This document shows, piece after piece, positions 43,779 to 53,609 of a stretch of 64,000 nucleotides of DNA. Positions within the stretch are counted from its first letter, which is position 1. Every line of letters starts with the position of its first letter. The DNA comes from Segatella copri (GTDB lineage Bacteria; Bacteroidota; Bacteroidia; Bacteroidales; Bacteroidaceae). Made by a program: the position numbers and the translations under genes. The notes beneath the pieces were generated by a model that was not told the DNA's origin, ran no database searches, and saw only the letters and a program-made list of their open reading frames with translations. Location of the stretch: positions 3,247,501-3,311,500 of the forward strand of contig NZ_JAPDUW010000001.1 in NCBI RefSeq assembly GCF_026015295.1, in the 5' to 3' direction.

Positions 43779-45749
43779 TTAAGCGTCGATATTGGCGTAA
43801 GTAGCATTCTGTTCGATGAACTCGCGGCGTGGTTCTACATCATCACCCATCAACATAGAGAAAATCTCATCAGCCTGGGCTGCGTTCTCGATAGTAACCT
43901 GCTTGAGCAAGCGTGTAGATGGGTCCATAGTAGTTTCCCAAAGCTGCTCTGGGTTCATCTCACCCAAACCTTTGTATCGCTGGGTGTGGATATTCTTGTC
44001 TTCTACTCCATCTCCATACTTGTCGATGAATGCCTGGCGCTGCTGCTCTGTATAGCAATACTCGCTTACCTTGCTACGATAAGTACACTTGTAGAGTGGT
44101 GGGGTAGCGATATACAGATGGCCTTCTTCAATAACCTTTGGCATGAAACGATAGAAGAGTGTCATAATCAATGTGTCGATGTGAGAACCATCGACGTCGG
44201 CATCGGTCATGATGATAATCTTGTCGTAACGCAACTTGTCGGTATTAGCCTCCTTGCTGTCTTCGCCATCTACACCGAAGCGGACACCGATACTTTGGAT
44301 GATATTCATGACAGACTCAGCTTCGAATACCTTGTGCCACTGTACCTTTTCTACATTCAGAATCTTACCACGCAATGGGAGAATAGCCTGACGGAAACGG
44401 TCGCGACCCTGCTTGGCAGAACCACCGGCGGAATCACCCTCGACGAGGAAGATCTCGCATTCTTTAGGATCCTTCATTGAGCAATCGGCAAGTTTACCAG
44501 GAAGACCACCACCTGTCATGAAGTTCTTGCGCTGTACACTCTCACGTGCCTTGCGGGCAGCTATGCGGGCCGTAGCAGCCAGGACAACCTTTTCGCAGAT
44601 TCGCTTTGCCTCGTCTGGATGTTCTTCCAGATAATCAGACAAAGCCTCGTTTACAGCCTGCTGAACGGCACCTTGTACCTCGCTGTTACCGAGCTTGGTC
44701 TTGGTCTGTCCCTCAAACTGAGGTTCAGCTACCTTGATGGAGATAACGGCAGTAAGACCCTCGCGGAAGTCTTCTGGTGCAATCTCTACCTTTGCCTTCT
44801 CAATCTGCTTAGAGATGGTTGGGTCTGCTTCTGCGTAAGCCTTCAAGGTGCGGGTCAACGCCATACGGAAACCAGTCAGGTGGGTACCACCCTCAATGGT
44901 GTTGATGTTATTGACGTATGAGTGGATATTCTCAGAGTAATCTGTGTTGTACATCACAGCAATCTCGATAGGAATACCCTGCTTTTCTGTCTTCAGATAG
45001 ATAACATCATCGAAGAGATGAGTGCGGTGACGGTCTACGTAACGGACGAATTCCTTCAAACCATCCTTAGCGTGGAAAACCTGCTCCTTGGTCTTACCTT
45101 CCTCGTCAGGGCGCAAATCTCTCAAGGTAATCTTGATACCTGCATTGAGGAATGCCAACTCGCGCATACGGTTGGCTATGATGTCCCACTTATAGACAGT
45201 GTGAGTAAAGATGGTTGGATCTGGCCAGAACTGCTGGCGTGTACCGCGCTTGTTGGTTTCACCTACCACCTTAACCGGATAGAGAGGCTTACCCTTCTCA
45301 TATTCCTGCTGGTAGATTTTGCCGTCACGGAACACCTGTGACAACATGTGGGTAGAAAGTGCATTCACACAACTTACACCCACACCATGTAAACCGCCAG
45401 ATACCTTGTAAGAACCCTTGTCGAACTTACCACCTGCGTGAAGCACGGTCATAACGACTTCGAGGGCTGATTTATGTAGTTTCTCGTGCATATCCACAGG
45501 GATACCACGACCATTATCTTCTACGGTGATAGAGTTGTCTTCGTTGATGGTAACTTCGATGTCGGTACAGTAGCCCGCCATTGCTTCGTCAATAGAGTTG
45601 TCTACAGTTTCGTTTACCAAGTGATGAAGACCCTTTTCGGAGATGTCACCAATATACATCGCCGGACGTTTGCGAACAGCTTCCAGGCCTTCCAGAACCT
45701 GAATGTTACTCGCAGAGTAATTATTTGCGTTGTTTTGATTTTCTGCCAT
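43779..45749 (-). CDS. gyrB: DNA gyrase subunit B
   Basis: 656 aa, the usual Bacteroidota length. N-terminal GHKL ATPase (VLEGLEAVRKRPAMYIGD, NETVDNSIDEAMAGY, VEDNGRGIPV, GGLHGVGVSCVNALS), transducer domain, and C-terminal TOPRIM with EGDSAGGSAKQGRD and DADVDGSHI, then the C-terminal KGLGEMNPEQLWETTMDP block. With GyrA it introduces negative supercoils. The gene is single, with its own promoter and terminator; gyrA is not in the window. Confidence 0.98.
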   Translation of the reverse strand: MAENQNNANNYSASNIQVLEGLEAVRKRPAMYIGDISEKGLHHLVNETVDNSIDEAMAGYCTDIEVTINEDNSITVEDNGRGIPVDMHEKLHKSALEVVMTVLHAGGKFDKGSYKVSGGLHGVGVSCVNALSTHMLSQVFRDGKIYQQEYEKGKPLYPVKVVGETNKRGTRQQFWPDPTIFTHTVYKWDIIANRMRELAFLNAGIKITLRDLRPDEEGKTKEQVFHAKDGLKEFVRYVDRHRTHLFDDVIYLKTEKQGIPIEIAVMYNTDYSENIHSYVNNINTIEGGTHLTGFRMALTRTLKAYAEADPTISKQIEKAKVEIAPEDFREGLTAVISIKVAEPQFEGQTKTKLGNSEVQGAVQQAVNEALSDYLEEHPDEAKRICEKVVLAATARIAARKARESVQRKNFMTGGGLPGKLADCSMKDPKECEIFLVEGDSAGGSAKQGRDRFRQAILPLRGKILNVEKVQWHKVFEAESVMNIIQSIGVRFGVDGEDSKEANTDKLRYDKIIIMTDADVDGSHIDTLIMTLFYRFMPKVIEEGHLYIATPPLYKCTYRSKVSEYCYTEQQRQAFIDKYGDGVEDKNIHTQRYKGLGEMNPEQLWETTMDPSTRLLKQVTIENAAQADEIFSMLMGDDVEPRREFIEQNATYANIDA

Positions 45750-45772
45750 TTTAGTATTGTCTTATTTCCGTG

Positions 45773-45780
45773 CAAAGATA
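45773..45780 (-). promoter_or_regulatory. gyrB -7 box
   Basis: TATCTTTG on the minus strand, 24 bases before the ATG; no clear TTTG at -33. Confidence 0.6.
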
Positions 45781-45993
45781 CTAAAAAAAGCTGAGAAACA
45801 GGAACTTTTGTTTGTGAAAAATCACCAAAAAGTGAAGAAAAAACGTAGAATGTGAACTTTAGCGGCAAAAGTGTCTTGAAAAAGCTGTTTAATAATCGTT
45901 TTGCGCGTTTTTATAGGGTATGTTGTAGTATAAAACCGGTTGTGATGGGAAGATTTTATGATGCAGAAAGTGGGTAGTCGGGTTCATAGAAAA

Positions 45994-46034
45994 GAATAAG
46001 GCTGCGACCCTATAATAGGATTGCAGCCTTATTT
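45994..46034 (-). terminator. rpsT terminator
   Basis: On the minus strand a GGCTGC-centred stem of about 15 bp (46033-46019 with 46010-45995, minor mismatches) followed by TTATTCTTTT, 24 bases past the rpsT stop. Confidence 0.8.
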
Positions 46035-46057
46035 ATTTCTTTGCTTTGACTTATAAG

Positions 46058-46312
46058 TTAGGCCAACTTAGCGATGTGCTTTGTAAGACCAGACTTCAAG
46101 TTTGCAGCCTTGTTGTCGTGGATAACGTTGATCTTAGCCAACTTGTCTAAAAGCTTCTGAACAGTAGGATAGAGCTTTGCAGCCTCTTCCTTGTCAGACA
46201 TGTTGCGCAACTTGCGGACAGCATTGCGCATAGTCTTTGCATAATACTTGTTGTGCAAAGCCTTCTTCTTGTCCTGACGGATTCTCTTGATTGATGATTT
46301 GTGATTTGCCAT
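46058..46312 (-). CDS. rpsT: 30S ribosomal protein S20
   Basis: 84 aa, very basic, opening [17 protein letters not shown] as S20 does everywhere, and all-helical. It binds 16S rRNA early in 30S assembly. It starts 37 bases after the tRNA-Glu gene on the same strand and shares its strong promoter; its terminator follows. Confidence 0.97.
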   Translation of the reverse strand: MANHKSSIKRIRQDKKKALHNKYYAKTMRNAVRKLRNMSDKEEAAKLYPTVQKLLDKLAKINVIHDNKAANLKSGLTKHIAKLA

Positions 46313-46349
46313 CTTCTTTATGTTATTTTTTTTATTTCTTAAATGTTTG

Positions 46350-46421
46350 TAGTCCCTAGCAGAGTCGAACTGCTCTTTAGAGAATGAAAATCTCTCGTCC
46401 TAACCGATAGACGAAGGGACC
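46350..46421 (-). tRNA. tRNA-Glu (UUC)
   Basis: Minus strand, 72 nt without encoded CCA. Acceptor GGTCCCT pairs with AGGGACT (first pair G-U), anticodon stem AGAGA/TCTCT with loop TTTTCAT, so anticodon TTC. The T arm GAGCAGTTCGACTCTGC has the standard TTCGA loop; discriminator is A. It reads Glu codons and is co-transcribed with rpsT. Confidence 0.93.
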
Positions 46422-46439
46422 ATTGCTTATTTGCGGGTG

Positions 46440-46471
46440 CAAAGTTACTACTTTTATTTGAATCTAGCAAA
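46440..46471 (-). promoter_or_regulatory. tRNA-Glu-rpsT promoter
   Basis: Minus strand TTTG (46471-46468), exactly 20 nt, TAACTTTG (46447-46440): a perfect consensus, with the tRNA starting about 18 bases beyond the box. Confidence 0.85.
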
Positions 46472-46510
46472 TTTTTCATGGAAAATTTTCGCTAAATGCG
46501 CATTTTTTTG

Positions 46511-46518
46511 TATTTTTG
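46511..46518 (+). promoter_or_regulatory. recO -7 box
   Basis: TATTTTTG, with TTTC 20 nt upstream (46487-46490). It overlaps the upstream TTG codon at 46516, so translation should start at 46546. Confidence 0.6.
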
Positions 46519-46545
46519 CCCTGTTTTTCACTAATATTAGGCAAA

Positions 46546-47271
46546 ATGGAGATAAAAACTAGTGCTATCGTATTGCAAACCATCAAGTATGGGGACTCTC
46601 AACTTATCGTGGATTTCTTCACCGAAAAGTTGGGAAGACTCTCCTTTATGGTACGTGTGCCTAAGTCATCTAAGGGGAAGATGAAACGGCAGCTTTTCCA
46701 ACCGCTCATGGTCTTGAATTTAGAATTTGATTATCGTCCCAAGTCAAATCTGCAGCGCCTTAGGGATGTTTCGATTCAGATTCCATTCTCTGATATCCCT
46801 TTTTCTCCATACAAACTTGGCATTTCCATGTTCTTGGCAGAACTGCTTTCATATGCTACCCGTCATGAGCAGGCTAATGGTGCGCTCTATCTTTTCATAC
46901 AGGACAGTATCGAATGGTTAGACCATGCTAAAGGTGCTATTGCCAATTTCCATATAGTCTTTATGATTCAGCTCTCTTTTCATTTGGGTTTTATGCCCAA
47001 TATAGAGAGTGGTATGTCTGGCGATTATTTTGATTTGGTAGATGGATGTTTTGCAGCTCATGTTCCTTCGCATGTACATTATTTAAATAAGGAAGATTCT
47101 ATGCGGCTTGTGTCTTTGTTCCGTTTAGACTATAAAACAATGCACCTCTACACAATGTCTCGTATGGAACGAAACAGGTGTGTAGAGGTGATACTGGAGT
47201 ATTATAAACTTCATTTGCCAGATTTCCCGGAAATGAAGAGTTTTGCTGTTCTTCAGGAACTGTTTGCTTAG
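46546..47271 (+). CDS. recO: DNA repair protein RecO
   Basis: 241 aa from the ATG at 46546. The N-terminal OB fold is recognisable (IKTSAIVLQTIKYGDSQLIVDFFTEKLGRLSFMVR), followed by a helical domain; the zinc-binding Cys of some RecO proteins are absent. With RecR it loads RecA on single-stranded DNA at gaps. An upstream TTG in frame is inside the promoter box and is not used. The gene is divergent from tRNA-Glu-rpsT and convergent with ftsZ. Confidence 0.92.
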   Translation: MEIKTSAIVLQTIKYGDSQLIVDFFTEKLGRLSFMVRVPKSSKGKMKRQLFQPLMVLNLEFDYRPKSNLQRLRDVSIQIPFSDIPFSPYKLGISMFLAELLSYATRHEQANGALYLFIQDSIEWLDHAKGAIANFHIVFMIQLSFHLGFMPNIESGMSGDYFDLVDGCFAAHVPSHVHYLNKEDSMRLVSLFRLDYKTMHLYTMSRMERNRCVEVILEYYKLHLPDFPEMKSFAVLQELFA

Positions 47272-47281
47272 TCTTTTCAGA

Positions 47282-47311
47282 TTTCCTCGTTTGCTTGATG
47301 TAAACGGGAAA
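47282..47311. terminator. Possible terminator between recO and ftsZ
   Basis: TTTCCTCGTTT (47282-47292) pairs with AAACGGGAAA (47302-47311) with one bulged T. There is no T run, so this is weak. Confidence 0.35.
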
Positions 47312-47334
47312 CAGACGTTGGCTATGTCCTCTGT

Positions 47335-48666
47335 TTAGGCAAAACTGATAACGCCCTGTACTGTAGCATCATCATTATTGTCTTCTTTCGGTTCTGTATT
47401 ACCGGAAGCTATATTACGGATTTCTTCCAGAGTCTGTCGGGTACGCTTATAGGTAGGCGTGTTTTCTACCTGAAGGATGACATCCTCGTTATCCAAATCT
47501 TCCTGACGGAACAGGAATATGTGTGGATGACGCTTATACTGTGTCGTATTGCCATCGCTGCCATAATAGCGCTTGCGGCGGTCTTCTCTTTCAGCACGTT
47601 TCTCCTCTTCTTCAGCGAGACGGCGAGATTCTTCCTCAGTATGTTTCTTGAGGTGGCGGTTCATTCCCTCTACATCCTCGAGTCCGAAACCTGTTGCGAG
47701 AACGGTTACCTTTACGCGGCTTCCCAATTCAGGGTCAATGGCGAGACCCCATTTCAATTCGAAATCGTCACCGAATTTCTCCATAAAGTCGTTGACATCA
47801 TTCATCTCGTCCATGGTCAAGCCAGGATTATCTTTCTTCTCGCTTGCAAATGCGATGCTGAGCAGAATCTTCTTAGAGTTGAATACGTCATTATCGTTAA
47901 GGAGTGGTGAGTTCAAGGCATCTTCTATCGCTTTCTTTACTCTTCCTTCTCCCTCACCGTAACCTGTACTCATGATAGCCACACCGCCATCTTTCAGTAC
48001 GGTCTTCACATCATTGAAGTCGAGGTTGATGAGACCATGTACGGTAATGATTTCAGCGATACTCTTGGCAGCTACACTCAAGGTGTCGTCAGCTTTGCCG
48101 AAGGCATCGAGAACGGCAAGGTCTGGATAAATCTGGCGAAGACGTTCATTGTTGATTACCAGTAAGGCATCTACATGCTTCGACATTTCCTCTACACCAT
48201 CCAATGCCTGGTCAATCTTCTTAGGACCTTCAAAACGGAATGGGATGGTTACGATACCAACGGTAAGAATACCTAACTCCTTACTAACTCTGGCGATGAC
48301 AGGTGCTGCACCTGTACCGGTACCGCCACCCATACCCGCTGTGATGAATGCCATTTTTGTTCCATCGTTGAGCATGTTCTTGATATCTTCAAGAGTCTCT
48401 TCGGCAGCCTGGCGTGCCTTTGCAGGTTTGTTTCCTGCACCCAGACCTTCCTTGCCTAGCTGCAGGTGTACAGGCACAGGTGAGTCGTTAAGTGCCTGAT
48501 TGTCTGTGTTGCAGAGTACGAATGTTACATCGTGTATACCTTCGCGGTACATGTGGTTGACGGCATTTCCACCGCCACCACCAACACCAATCACCTTGAT
48601 GATGCTATTTTCTTTTTCAGGTTCCCCAAAGTCAAGAATATGAGGAGCGTTTCCATTATCTAGCAT
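47335..48666 (-). CDS. ftsZ: Cell division protein FtsZ
   Basis: 443 aa. GTP-binding signature GGGTGTGAAP (about 107-116), VIGVGGGGGNAVNHM near the start, and the synergy-loop NLDFNDVKTVLKDGGVAIMSTG. After the globular part a charged tail rich in Glu and Arg (about 340-375) leads to a C-terminal extension, longer than in E. coli but normal for Bacteroidota. It polymerises into the division ring. It is the last gene of the dcw cluster, following ftsA by 89 bases. Confidence 0.98.
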   Translation of the reverse strand: MLDNGNAPHILDFGEPEKENSIIKVIGVGGGGGNAVNHMYREGIHDVTFVLCNTDNQALNDSPVPVHLQLGKEGLGAGNKPAKARQAAEETLEDIKNMLNDGTKMAFITAGMGGGTGTGAAPVIARVSKELGILTVGIVTIPFRFEGPKKIDQALDGVEEMSKHVDALLVINNERLRQIYPDLAVLDAFGKADDTLSVAAKSIAEIITVHGLINLDFNDVKTVLKDGGVAIMSTGYGEGEGRVKKAIEDALNSPLLNDNDVFNSKKILLSIAFASEKKDNPGLTMDEMNDVNDFMEKFGDDFELKWGLAIDPELGSRVKVTVLATGFGLEDVEGMNRHLKKHTEEESRRLAEEEEKRAEREDRRKRYYGSDGNTTQYKRHPHIFLFRQEDLDNEDVILQVENTPTYKRTRQTLEEIRNIASGNTEPKEDNNDDATVQGVISFA

Positions 48667-48755
48667 AGTCGTATAATCTTTATAGGGTTTATCTATCTGA
48701 TTTTTTATTTAACCTGTTGTGAAATCTGTTTTCTGATAGCCTGGTCTTTGGCATC

Positions 48756-50201
48756 TTATTCTTCTTCAGAAATGGTATCTTTCACAAACTTCTTGAAACC
48801 TCTCATCATTTTATGGATGAGACTGTTTTCTTTGCGTCTTTTTTCTTCTTCTTCGGCTTCTTTTTCTGCCAGAAGTCTTGCCTCAGCTTCTTCCAGTTCT
48901 TTTTGCTTGCGGGCAGCCTCGTCAGCAGCCGCTTTTTCTGCCGCAGTTAGTACAACGCCCTTGCCGGCAGTCTCGTTAGGGTTTCTAGGAGCCTTGTGCT
49001 GCTCTGTTGCTACTGGCTTTTCTGCAGAATTGCTGAAGAGATCAGTGCCGATTTCATCACCTGCACAGTTCATGTCTCCCTTTGCCAGGAGTCCCAATAC
49101 GGTGTTCATTGTACCATCGTGATTGGTAATCTTAGGATCCTTGGAGTTGACTGTTTGAGAAACAAACTTGGCAATGCGTACTTTGTCGATGTGGGTATGT
49201 GTCTTGAAAACCTTATCGATTTCAGGCATGTTGCTGCCGCCACCTGTAAGGATGATACCACCCAACAGCTTATCTGAGAATTCCACCGGAATCTGGAACC
49301 ATGCGTTTTCTACGATTTCCTCTACGCGTGCTTCTACGATTTCGATGAACTTCTTGCTTTCAACCACTCTATCCTTGTCAATAGGGTAGTTCAGGGTCGG
49401 GTCGATATTGTTGATATCGGTATAAGCCTTGGCATACTTGAGTTTCATCTTTTCAGCATCAGGCTCTTCAATCTGAAGACAAGTTAAGTCTTTGGTCACG
49501 TTGCCGCCGCCTAATGGGATGACAGAGAGATGACGAAGTATACCTTTATAATATACAGAAACGGTTGTCGTATCGGCACCCAAGTCAACAAGCATACAGC
49601 CTGCACGCTTTTCTGAGTCTGTCAAAACGCTGTCTGCCATAGCTAAAGGAGCCAGGTACATTTCTGCAATAGGAATGTTGGCATTTTCAAAACAGGTATT
49701 GATATTGTTATAGAAGTTCTTGCGCCAAAGTATATTCAGGAAGATGCCTTCCAAATGGTTACACTGTATTCCTACAGGGTCTATCTGGTATTGGTTGTCT
49801 ATCTTGTATTCCTGAGTTGCAGCATCCAGGATTTCCTGGTCCGGATAGGTCATGTTGCGGTTGATATCCATCAGTTCATTGATCATCTCTTGTGAGATGA
49901 TGGTGTTACCTGGGAGATCCTTGACAATGACGTTCTTGATACTGCGTATAGAGCGACCGCCCACGCCTACATAGACCTGGGTAATATCCTGTTTCAGTAT
50001 ATTCTTCAACTTCTTGATGATGTTGGTCAAGCATTGGCAGGTTTTGTCAATGTTATAGATTACACCCTTTCTGATGCAAGAAGATGAATCTTCCTCTACG
50101 GTGGCAAGTACGGTGATGCTGCCGTCCAAATTCTTCTGACCTGCTATACCTGTCATCTTAGATGAGCCAAGTTCGATAGCTACAATAAATTCCTTTGGCA
50201 T
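48756..50201 (-). CDS. ftsA: Cell division protein FtsA
   Basis: 481 aa. The actin-like fold begins with VAIELGSSKMTGIAG and continues with the family blocks VGVGGRSIRSIKN, MLVDLGADTTTVSVYYKG and GGIILTGGGSNMPEID. The C-terminus has an Ala/Glu/Lys-rich coiled-coil linker (about 415-460) and then a short amphipathic helix (MMRGFKKFVKDTI) that anchors FtsZ filaments to the membrane. The linker is a typical Bacteroidota addition. Confidence 0.97.
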   Translation of the reverse strand: MPKEFIVAIELGSSKMTGIAGQKNLDGSITVLATVEEDSSSCIRKGVIYNIDKTCQCLTNIIKKLKNILKQDITQVYVGVGGRSIRSIKNVIVKDLPGNTIISQEMINELMDINRNMTYPDQEILDAATQEYKIDNQYQIDPVGIQCNHLEGIFLNILWRKNFYNNINTCFENANIPIAEMYLAPLAMADSVLTDSEKRAGCMLVDLGADTTTVSVYYKGILRHLSVIPLGGGNVTKDLTCLQIEEPDAEKMKLKYAKAYTDINNIDPTLNYPIDKDRVVESKKFIEIVEARVEEIVENAWFQIPVEFSDKLLGGIILTGGGSNMPEIDKVFKTHTHIDKVRIAKFVSQTVNSKDPKITNHDGTMNTVLGLLAKGDMNCAGDEIGTDLFSNSAEKPVATEQHKAPRNPNETAGKGVVLTAAEKAAADEAARKQKELEEAEARLLAEKEAEEEEKRRKENSLIHKMMRGFKKFVKDTISEEE

Positions 50202-50240
50202 AGTTCTTATATGTTATCTTAATCTGTTTCTATTTTCTAA

Positions 50241-51035
50241 TTAGCTATTTTGATGCTTTTTACATATGATCTGGTTGTCGAATTCGATATTGATATACGA
50301 ATACTTGTTCCAGCCAGCTTGTGAGAGTCCATACTTATAGAATTTCTCTAATCGATTCATCTTCTTGTTGACGAAATCGTTGATGGCTTGCTCTCGTTTG
50401 TCGATGAGGTTGGTCTCTGGCAGGTTACCTATATATATAATGTGGTTGCCTACTCGCGGTACCAGTTCTATTCCTCTATCAGGCAGGACATTGATCTGTT
50501 CTATCTGGTTTCGCCAGAGTTCATTCGTCATCAGCGCTTTGCTTAGTAATGAGATGTATTTTTTAGCATACCACTTGTTGATGTAGCCCGTTGCGATGAT
50601 AATGTCGCATGTATAGTTCGTGTTGGGCATGATCTGATTGTGGTCATCAATATAATAGTCCTCGTTGCTGATGTTTTTGATTCTGACGATTGGCATGCGT
50701 TGGGTGAGGTAGATGTCAACAAGACCATCTTGAGTCTTTGAACATTCTGCCGTCTTGACGAAAGGACTGGTCTTCAAGGTTTCTTCTATCATGCGGGCGT
50801 TCACCTCTTTGAGCGGTTCCCCCAGCGGATAGAGTTTCCTGGCTTCCAGTCGTTTCTTGATTTCCTTCGCATTCAGAAAGCCATTCGTCATCTCATCTTG
50901 GATGTTGATGTTCACCTTGGTGCATACCAACTTCGTTTCATCAGGTTTGTTAAACCTGGTGAAAGCGAATACCAGATAAGTACCGAGTACTAAATCCAGT
51001 GCGATGATGATGGTTTTCTTCCAATTGATATGCAT
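50241..51035 (-). CDS. ftsQ: Cell division protein FtsQ
   Basis: 264 aa, one N-terminal membrane helix (about 9-27), then a POTRA-like region (ITKVNINIQDEMTNGFLNAKEI-like, about 38-105) and the FtsQ beta domain. Sequence similarity across phyla is low; the call rests on topology, length and position between murC and ftsA. It starts at the base right after the murC stop. It links the inner divisome to FtsL and FtsI. Confidence 0.88.
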   Translation of the reverse strand: MHINWKKTIIIALDLVLGTYLVFAFTRFNKPDETKLVCTKVNINIQDEMTNGFLNAKEIKKRLEARKLYPLGEPLKEVNARMIEETLKTSPFVKTAECSKTQDGLVDIYLTQRMPIVRIKNISNEDYYIDDHNQIMPNTNYTCDIIIATGYINKWYAKKYISLLSKALMTNELWRNQIEQINVLPDRGIELVPRVGNHIIYIGNLPETNLIDKREQAINDFVNKKMNRLEKFYKYGLSQAGWNKYSYINIEFDNQIICKKHQNS

Positions 51036-52412
51036 TTATTTCTCTTCAAGTATTTTGGTAATTTGTGGAACATAGTTGTCCAAATCGCCAGCTCCTAAGA
51101 TAACTAGAACATCGAAGTCTCGATTCTTTACCAGGTCAAGAACGTCTTCTTTGTGAATCATGCTCTTTTCTACACCTGGTTTCAGATTGTCATAGATAAG
51201 CTTGGAGGTTACTCCTGGAATAGGCTGCTCGCGAGCTGGATAGATGTCGCAGAGGATAACCTCGTCCAAGAGACTCAAACTGTTGGCGAAATCTTTATAG
51301 AAATCGCGGGTTCTAGTATACAAGTGAGGCTGGAAGATGGCTGTTATCTTACGGTCCTTGTATAACTCTCTGATACTCTTAGCACTCTGATATATCTCCT
51401 TTGGATGATGAGCATAATCAGACAGGAATACCAGTTTGTTGTTCTTGATCTTAAAGTCGAAACGGCGGTCAACTCCTCCGTAGGTCTTCATGCCGTTACG
51501 GAGTTCATCGGCTGTACAACCATTCAACTGTGCCATTGCCATTGCTGCCACACCATTTGTGATGTTGATAGGCACAGGCTGTCCGAGTTCTACGCCCGTT
51601 ACGTTCTCGATAGGAGAGATGAAATCAAAGGTGATACCTCCATTCTCTATCTTGATGTTCTCAGCGTGGAAGTCGCCCTCGTCCTGGCTGTATTCGTATA
51701 TCTTGACACCGTCTTGTACGTGTTGCTTCATCTCCAGACCTTTGTGGATGATGAGTGCACCGCCCGGTTGGATCAGTTCTGTATAGTGACGGAAACTCTC
51801 CAGATAAGCCTCCTTGGTGCCGTAGATGTCGAGATGGTCTGGGTCTGTAGCCGTGATGACACTCATCCATGGGCGCAACCAGTGGAAACTGCGGTCAAAC
51901 TCATCTGCTTCAATGACAACATAGTCGCTCTTGTCGGAGAGGATATAGTTGGTGCCATAGTTCTTTGAGATACCTCCCAGGAAGGCATTACAGTCAATAT
52001 GGCTTTGGTGCATGATGTGAGCACACATGGTAGATGTTGATGTCTTTCCGTGTGTTCCCGCTACGCACAGTCCCTTATGTGTACGGGTTAATGTACCCAG
52101 AACCTGAGCTCGCTTCTCGATGGTGAAGCCATTCTCATGGAAGAAAACCAGTTCCTTGTGTTCAGCAGGAATTGCCGGTGTGTAGACTACCAATGTTGTC
52201 TTGGCGTCCTTGCAGGCTTCTGGTATGAGGTCAACATTCTCCTCATAGTGGATAAGCATTCCCTCTTTCTCCAACTCATGAGTTAGATTGGATGGAGTCT
52301 TGTCATATCCGGCTACAACCAACTTCTTGCTGAGGAAGTATCTGGCGATGGCGCTCATTCCGATGCCGCCCGCTCCTACAAAATAAACTGCTTTAATATC
52401 TTTTATTTCCAT
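51036..52412 (-). CDS. murC: UDP-N-acetylmuramate--L-alanine ligase
   Basis: 458 aa. Rossmann start VYFVGAGGIGMSAIA, ATP site VAGTHGKTSTSTM, then EADEFDRSF and the C-terminal domain with DYAHHPKEI and FQPHLYTRT. It adds the first amino acid to UDP-MurNAc. It overlaps murG by one base and abuts ftsQ. Confidence 0.97.
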   Translation of the reverse strand: MEIKDIKAVYFVGAGGIGMSAIARYFLSKKLVVAGYDKTPSNLTHELEKEGMLIHYEENVDLIPEACKDAKTTLVVYTPAIPAEHKELVFFHENGFTIEKRAQVLGTLTRTHKGLCVAGTHGKTSTSTMCAHIMHQSHIDCNAFLGGISKNYGTNYILSDKSDYVVIEADEFDRSFHWLRPWMSVITATDPDHLDIYGTKEAYLESFRHYTELIQPGGALIIHKGLEMKQHVQDGVKIYEYSQDEGDFHAENIKIENGGITFDFISPIENVTGVELGQPVPINITNGVAAMAMAQLNGCTADELRNGMKTYGGVDRRFDFKIKNNKLVFLSDYAHHPKEIYQSAKSIRELYKDRKITAIFQPHLYTRTRDFYKDFANSLSLLDEVILCDIYPAREQPIPGVTSKLIYDNLKPGVEKSMIHKEDVLDLVKNRDFDVLVILGAGDLDNYVPQITKILEEK

Positions 52413-53518
52413 TACTTTGTTGCTAATTTGATTACTTCGTCGGCGATGACGTCGGCAGAGTTCTTTAATCCTAATTTCTTGATATTCTCACAGAGCGAAG
52501 CAAGCTTTGCCTCGTCTTTTACCGTGTCAACTGCTTTCTTGAGCAATACCTCTGGTGCATCGGCATCCTTTACGTAGATGGCAGCATCTTTGTTGACTAA
52601 TGCCATGGCGTTCTTGGTCTGGTGGTCTTCTGCTACATTAGGGCTTGGAACCAGGATAACCGGTTTGCCGATGAGGCAGAACTCGCTGATACTGCTGGCA
52701 CCTGCGCGGCTGATAACCAGGTCGGCTGCCTTGTAAGCTGCACCCATGTCGCTGATGAAATCAGTAACCTTGAGCATTGGCAGCTCCTGACCTTTCAGTT
52801 GCTCCATGATGGCAGCATTATAGTATTTACCTGTTTGCCAGATAAACTGTACGCCGCTTTCTTTCACTAGGTCGAGGTGCTGGAGTACACTCTCGTTGAT
52901 GGTTCTTGCGCCAAGGCTGCCACCTACGAGCAAGATGGTCTTCTTTTCAGGGTCGAGACCGAACTGCTTGCGTGCTTCTTCCTGGGTGATGGTAGTTTCC
53001 AATACATTCTGGCGAACAGGATTGCCGGTCATGATAATCTTGTCTGCAGGGAAGAAGCGCTCCATTCCTTCGTAAGCCACACAGATTTTTTCTGCCTTCT
53101 TGGCCAAGAGTTTATTGGTTACACCAGCGTATGAATTCTGCTCCTGGATGAGGCAAGGTATTCCTTTGCTGGCACAAACATTGAGAGTTGGACCGCTAGC
53201 ATAGCCACCTACACCCACAGCCGCCATAGGCTTGAAGTTTTTGATGATGCTCTTTGCCATGTGCTGGCTCTTCCATATCTTGAAGAGTACGGCGATATTC
53301 TTGAGCAGATGCTTTCTGTCAAAGCCGCAGATAGGCAAGCCCTTGATCTCATAACCCGCAGCAGGTACACGCTGCATTTCCATTCTGCCGAGTGCACCTA
53401 CAAACAAAATCTTAGCATCAGGGCGCTTTGCCTTGATGGCATTTGCAATGGATACGGCAGGGAAGATGTGACCACCTGTGCCGCCTCCGCTTATGATAAT
53501 TCTTAATTCATTATTCAT
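52412..53518 (-). CDS. murG: UDP-GlcNAc:lipid I N-acetylglucosaminyltransferase
   Basis: 368 aa, GT28, two Rossmann domains. The donor and membrane sites are clear: SGGGTGGHIFPAVSIA at the N-terminus, GVGGYASGP, LIQEQNSYAGVTNK and, in the C-domain, GGSLGARTIN and SRAGASSISEFCLIGKP. It turns lipid I into lipid II on the inner face of the membrane. It shares one base with murC. Confidence 0.97.
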   Translation of the reverse strand: MNNELRIIISGGGTGGHIFPAVSIANAIKAKRPDAKILFVGALGRMEMQRVPAAGYEIKGLPICGFDRKHLLKNIAVLFKIWKSQHMAKSIIKNFKPMAAVGVGGYASGPTLNVCASKGIPCLIQEQNSYAGVTNKLLAKKAEKICVAYEGMERFFPADKIIMTGNPVRQNVLETTITQEEARKQFGLDPEKKTILLVGGSLGARTINESVLQHLDLVKESGVQFIWQTGKYYNAAIMEQLKGQELPMLKVTDFISDMGAAYKAADLVISRAGASSISEFCLIGKPVILVPSPNVAEDHQTKNAMALVNKDAAIYVKDADAPEVLLKKAVDTVKDEAKLASLCENIKKLGLKNSADVIADEVIKLATK

Positions 53519-53609
53519 ATCCGTTCATGTTTATAACGCAAAGGTATAAAAAAATATCGATTTAACGGCATTTTCTGCCATTTTTTCACCTTAATTTATA
53601 AAACTCTTG

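Larger units (their letters stand above)
45750..46057. other. 308-base gap between rpsT and gyrB
   Basis: It contains the gyrB promoter (minus-strand -7 box TATCTTTG at 45780-45773) and the rpsT terminator. In the roughly 200 bases between them I see no gene or repeat. Confidence 0.6.

Noticed and set aside
46516..46545. TTG start for recO
   Set aside because: It overlaps the -7 box; RecO proteins start at the OB fold that follows the ATG at 46546.
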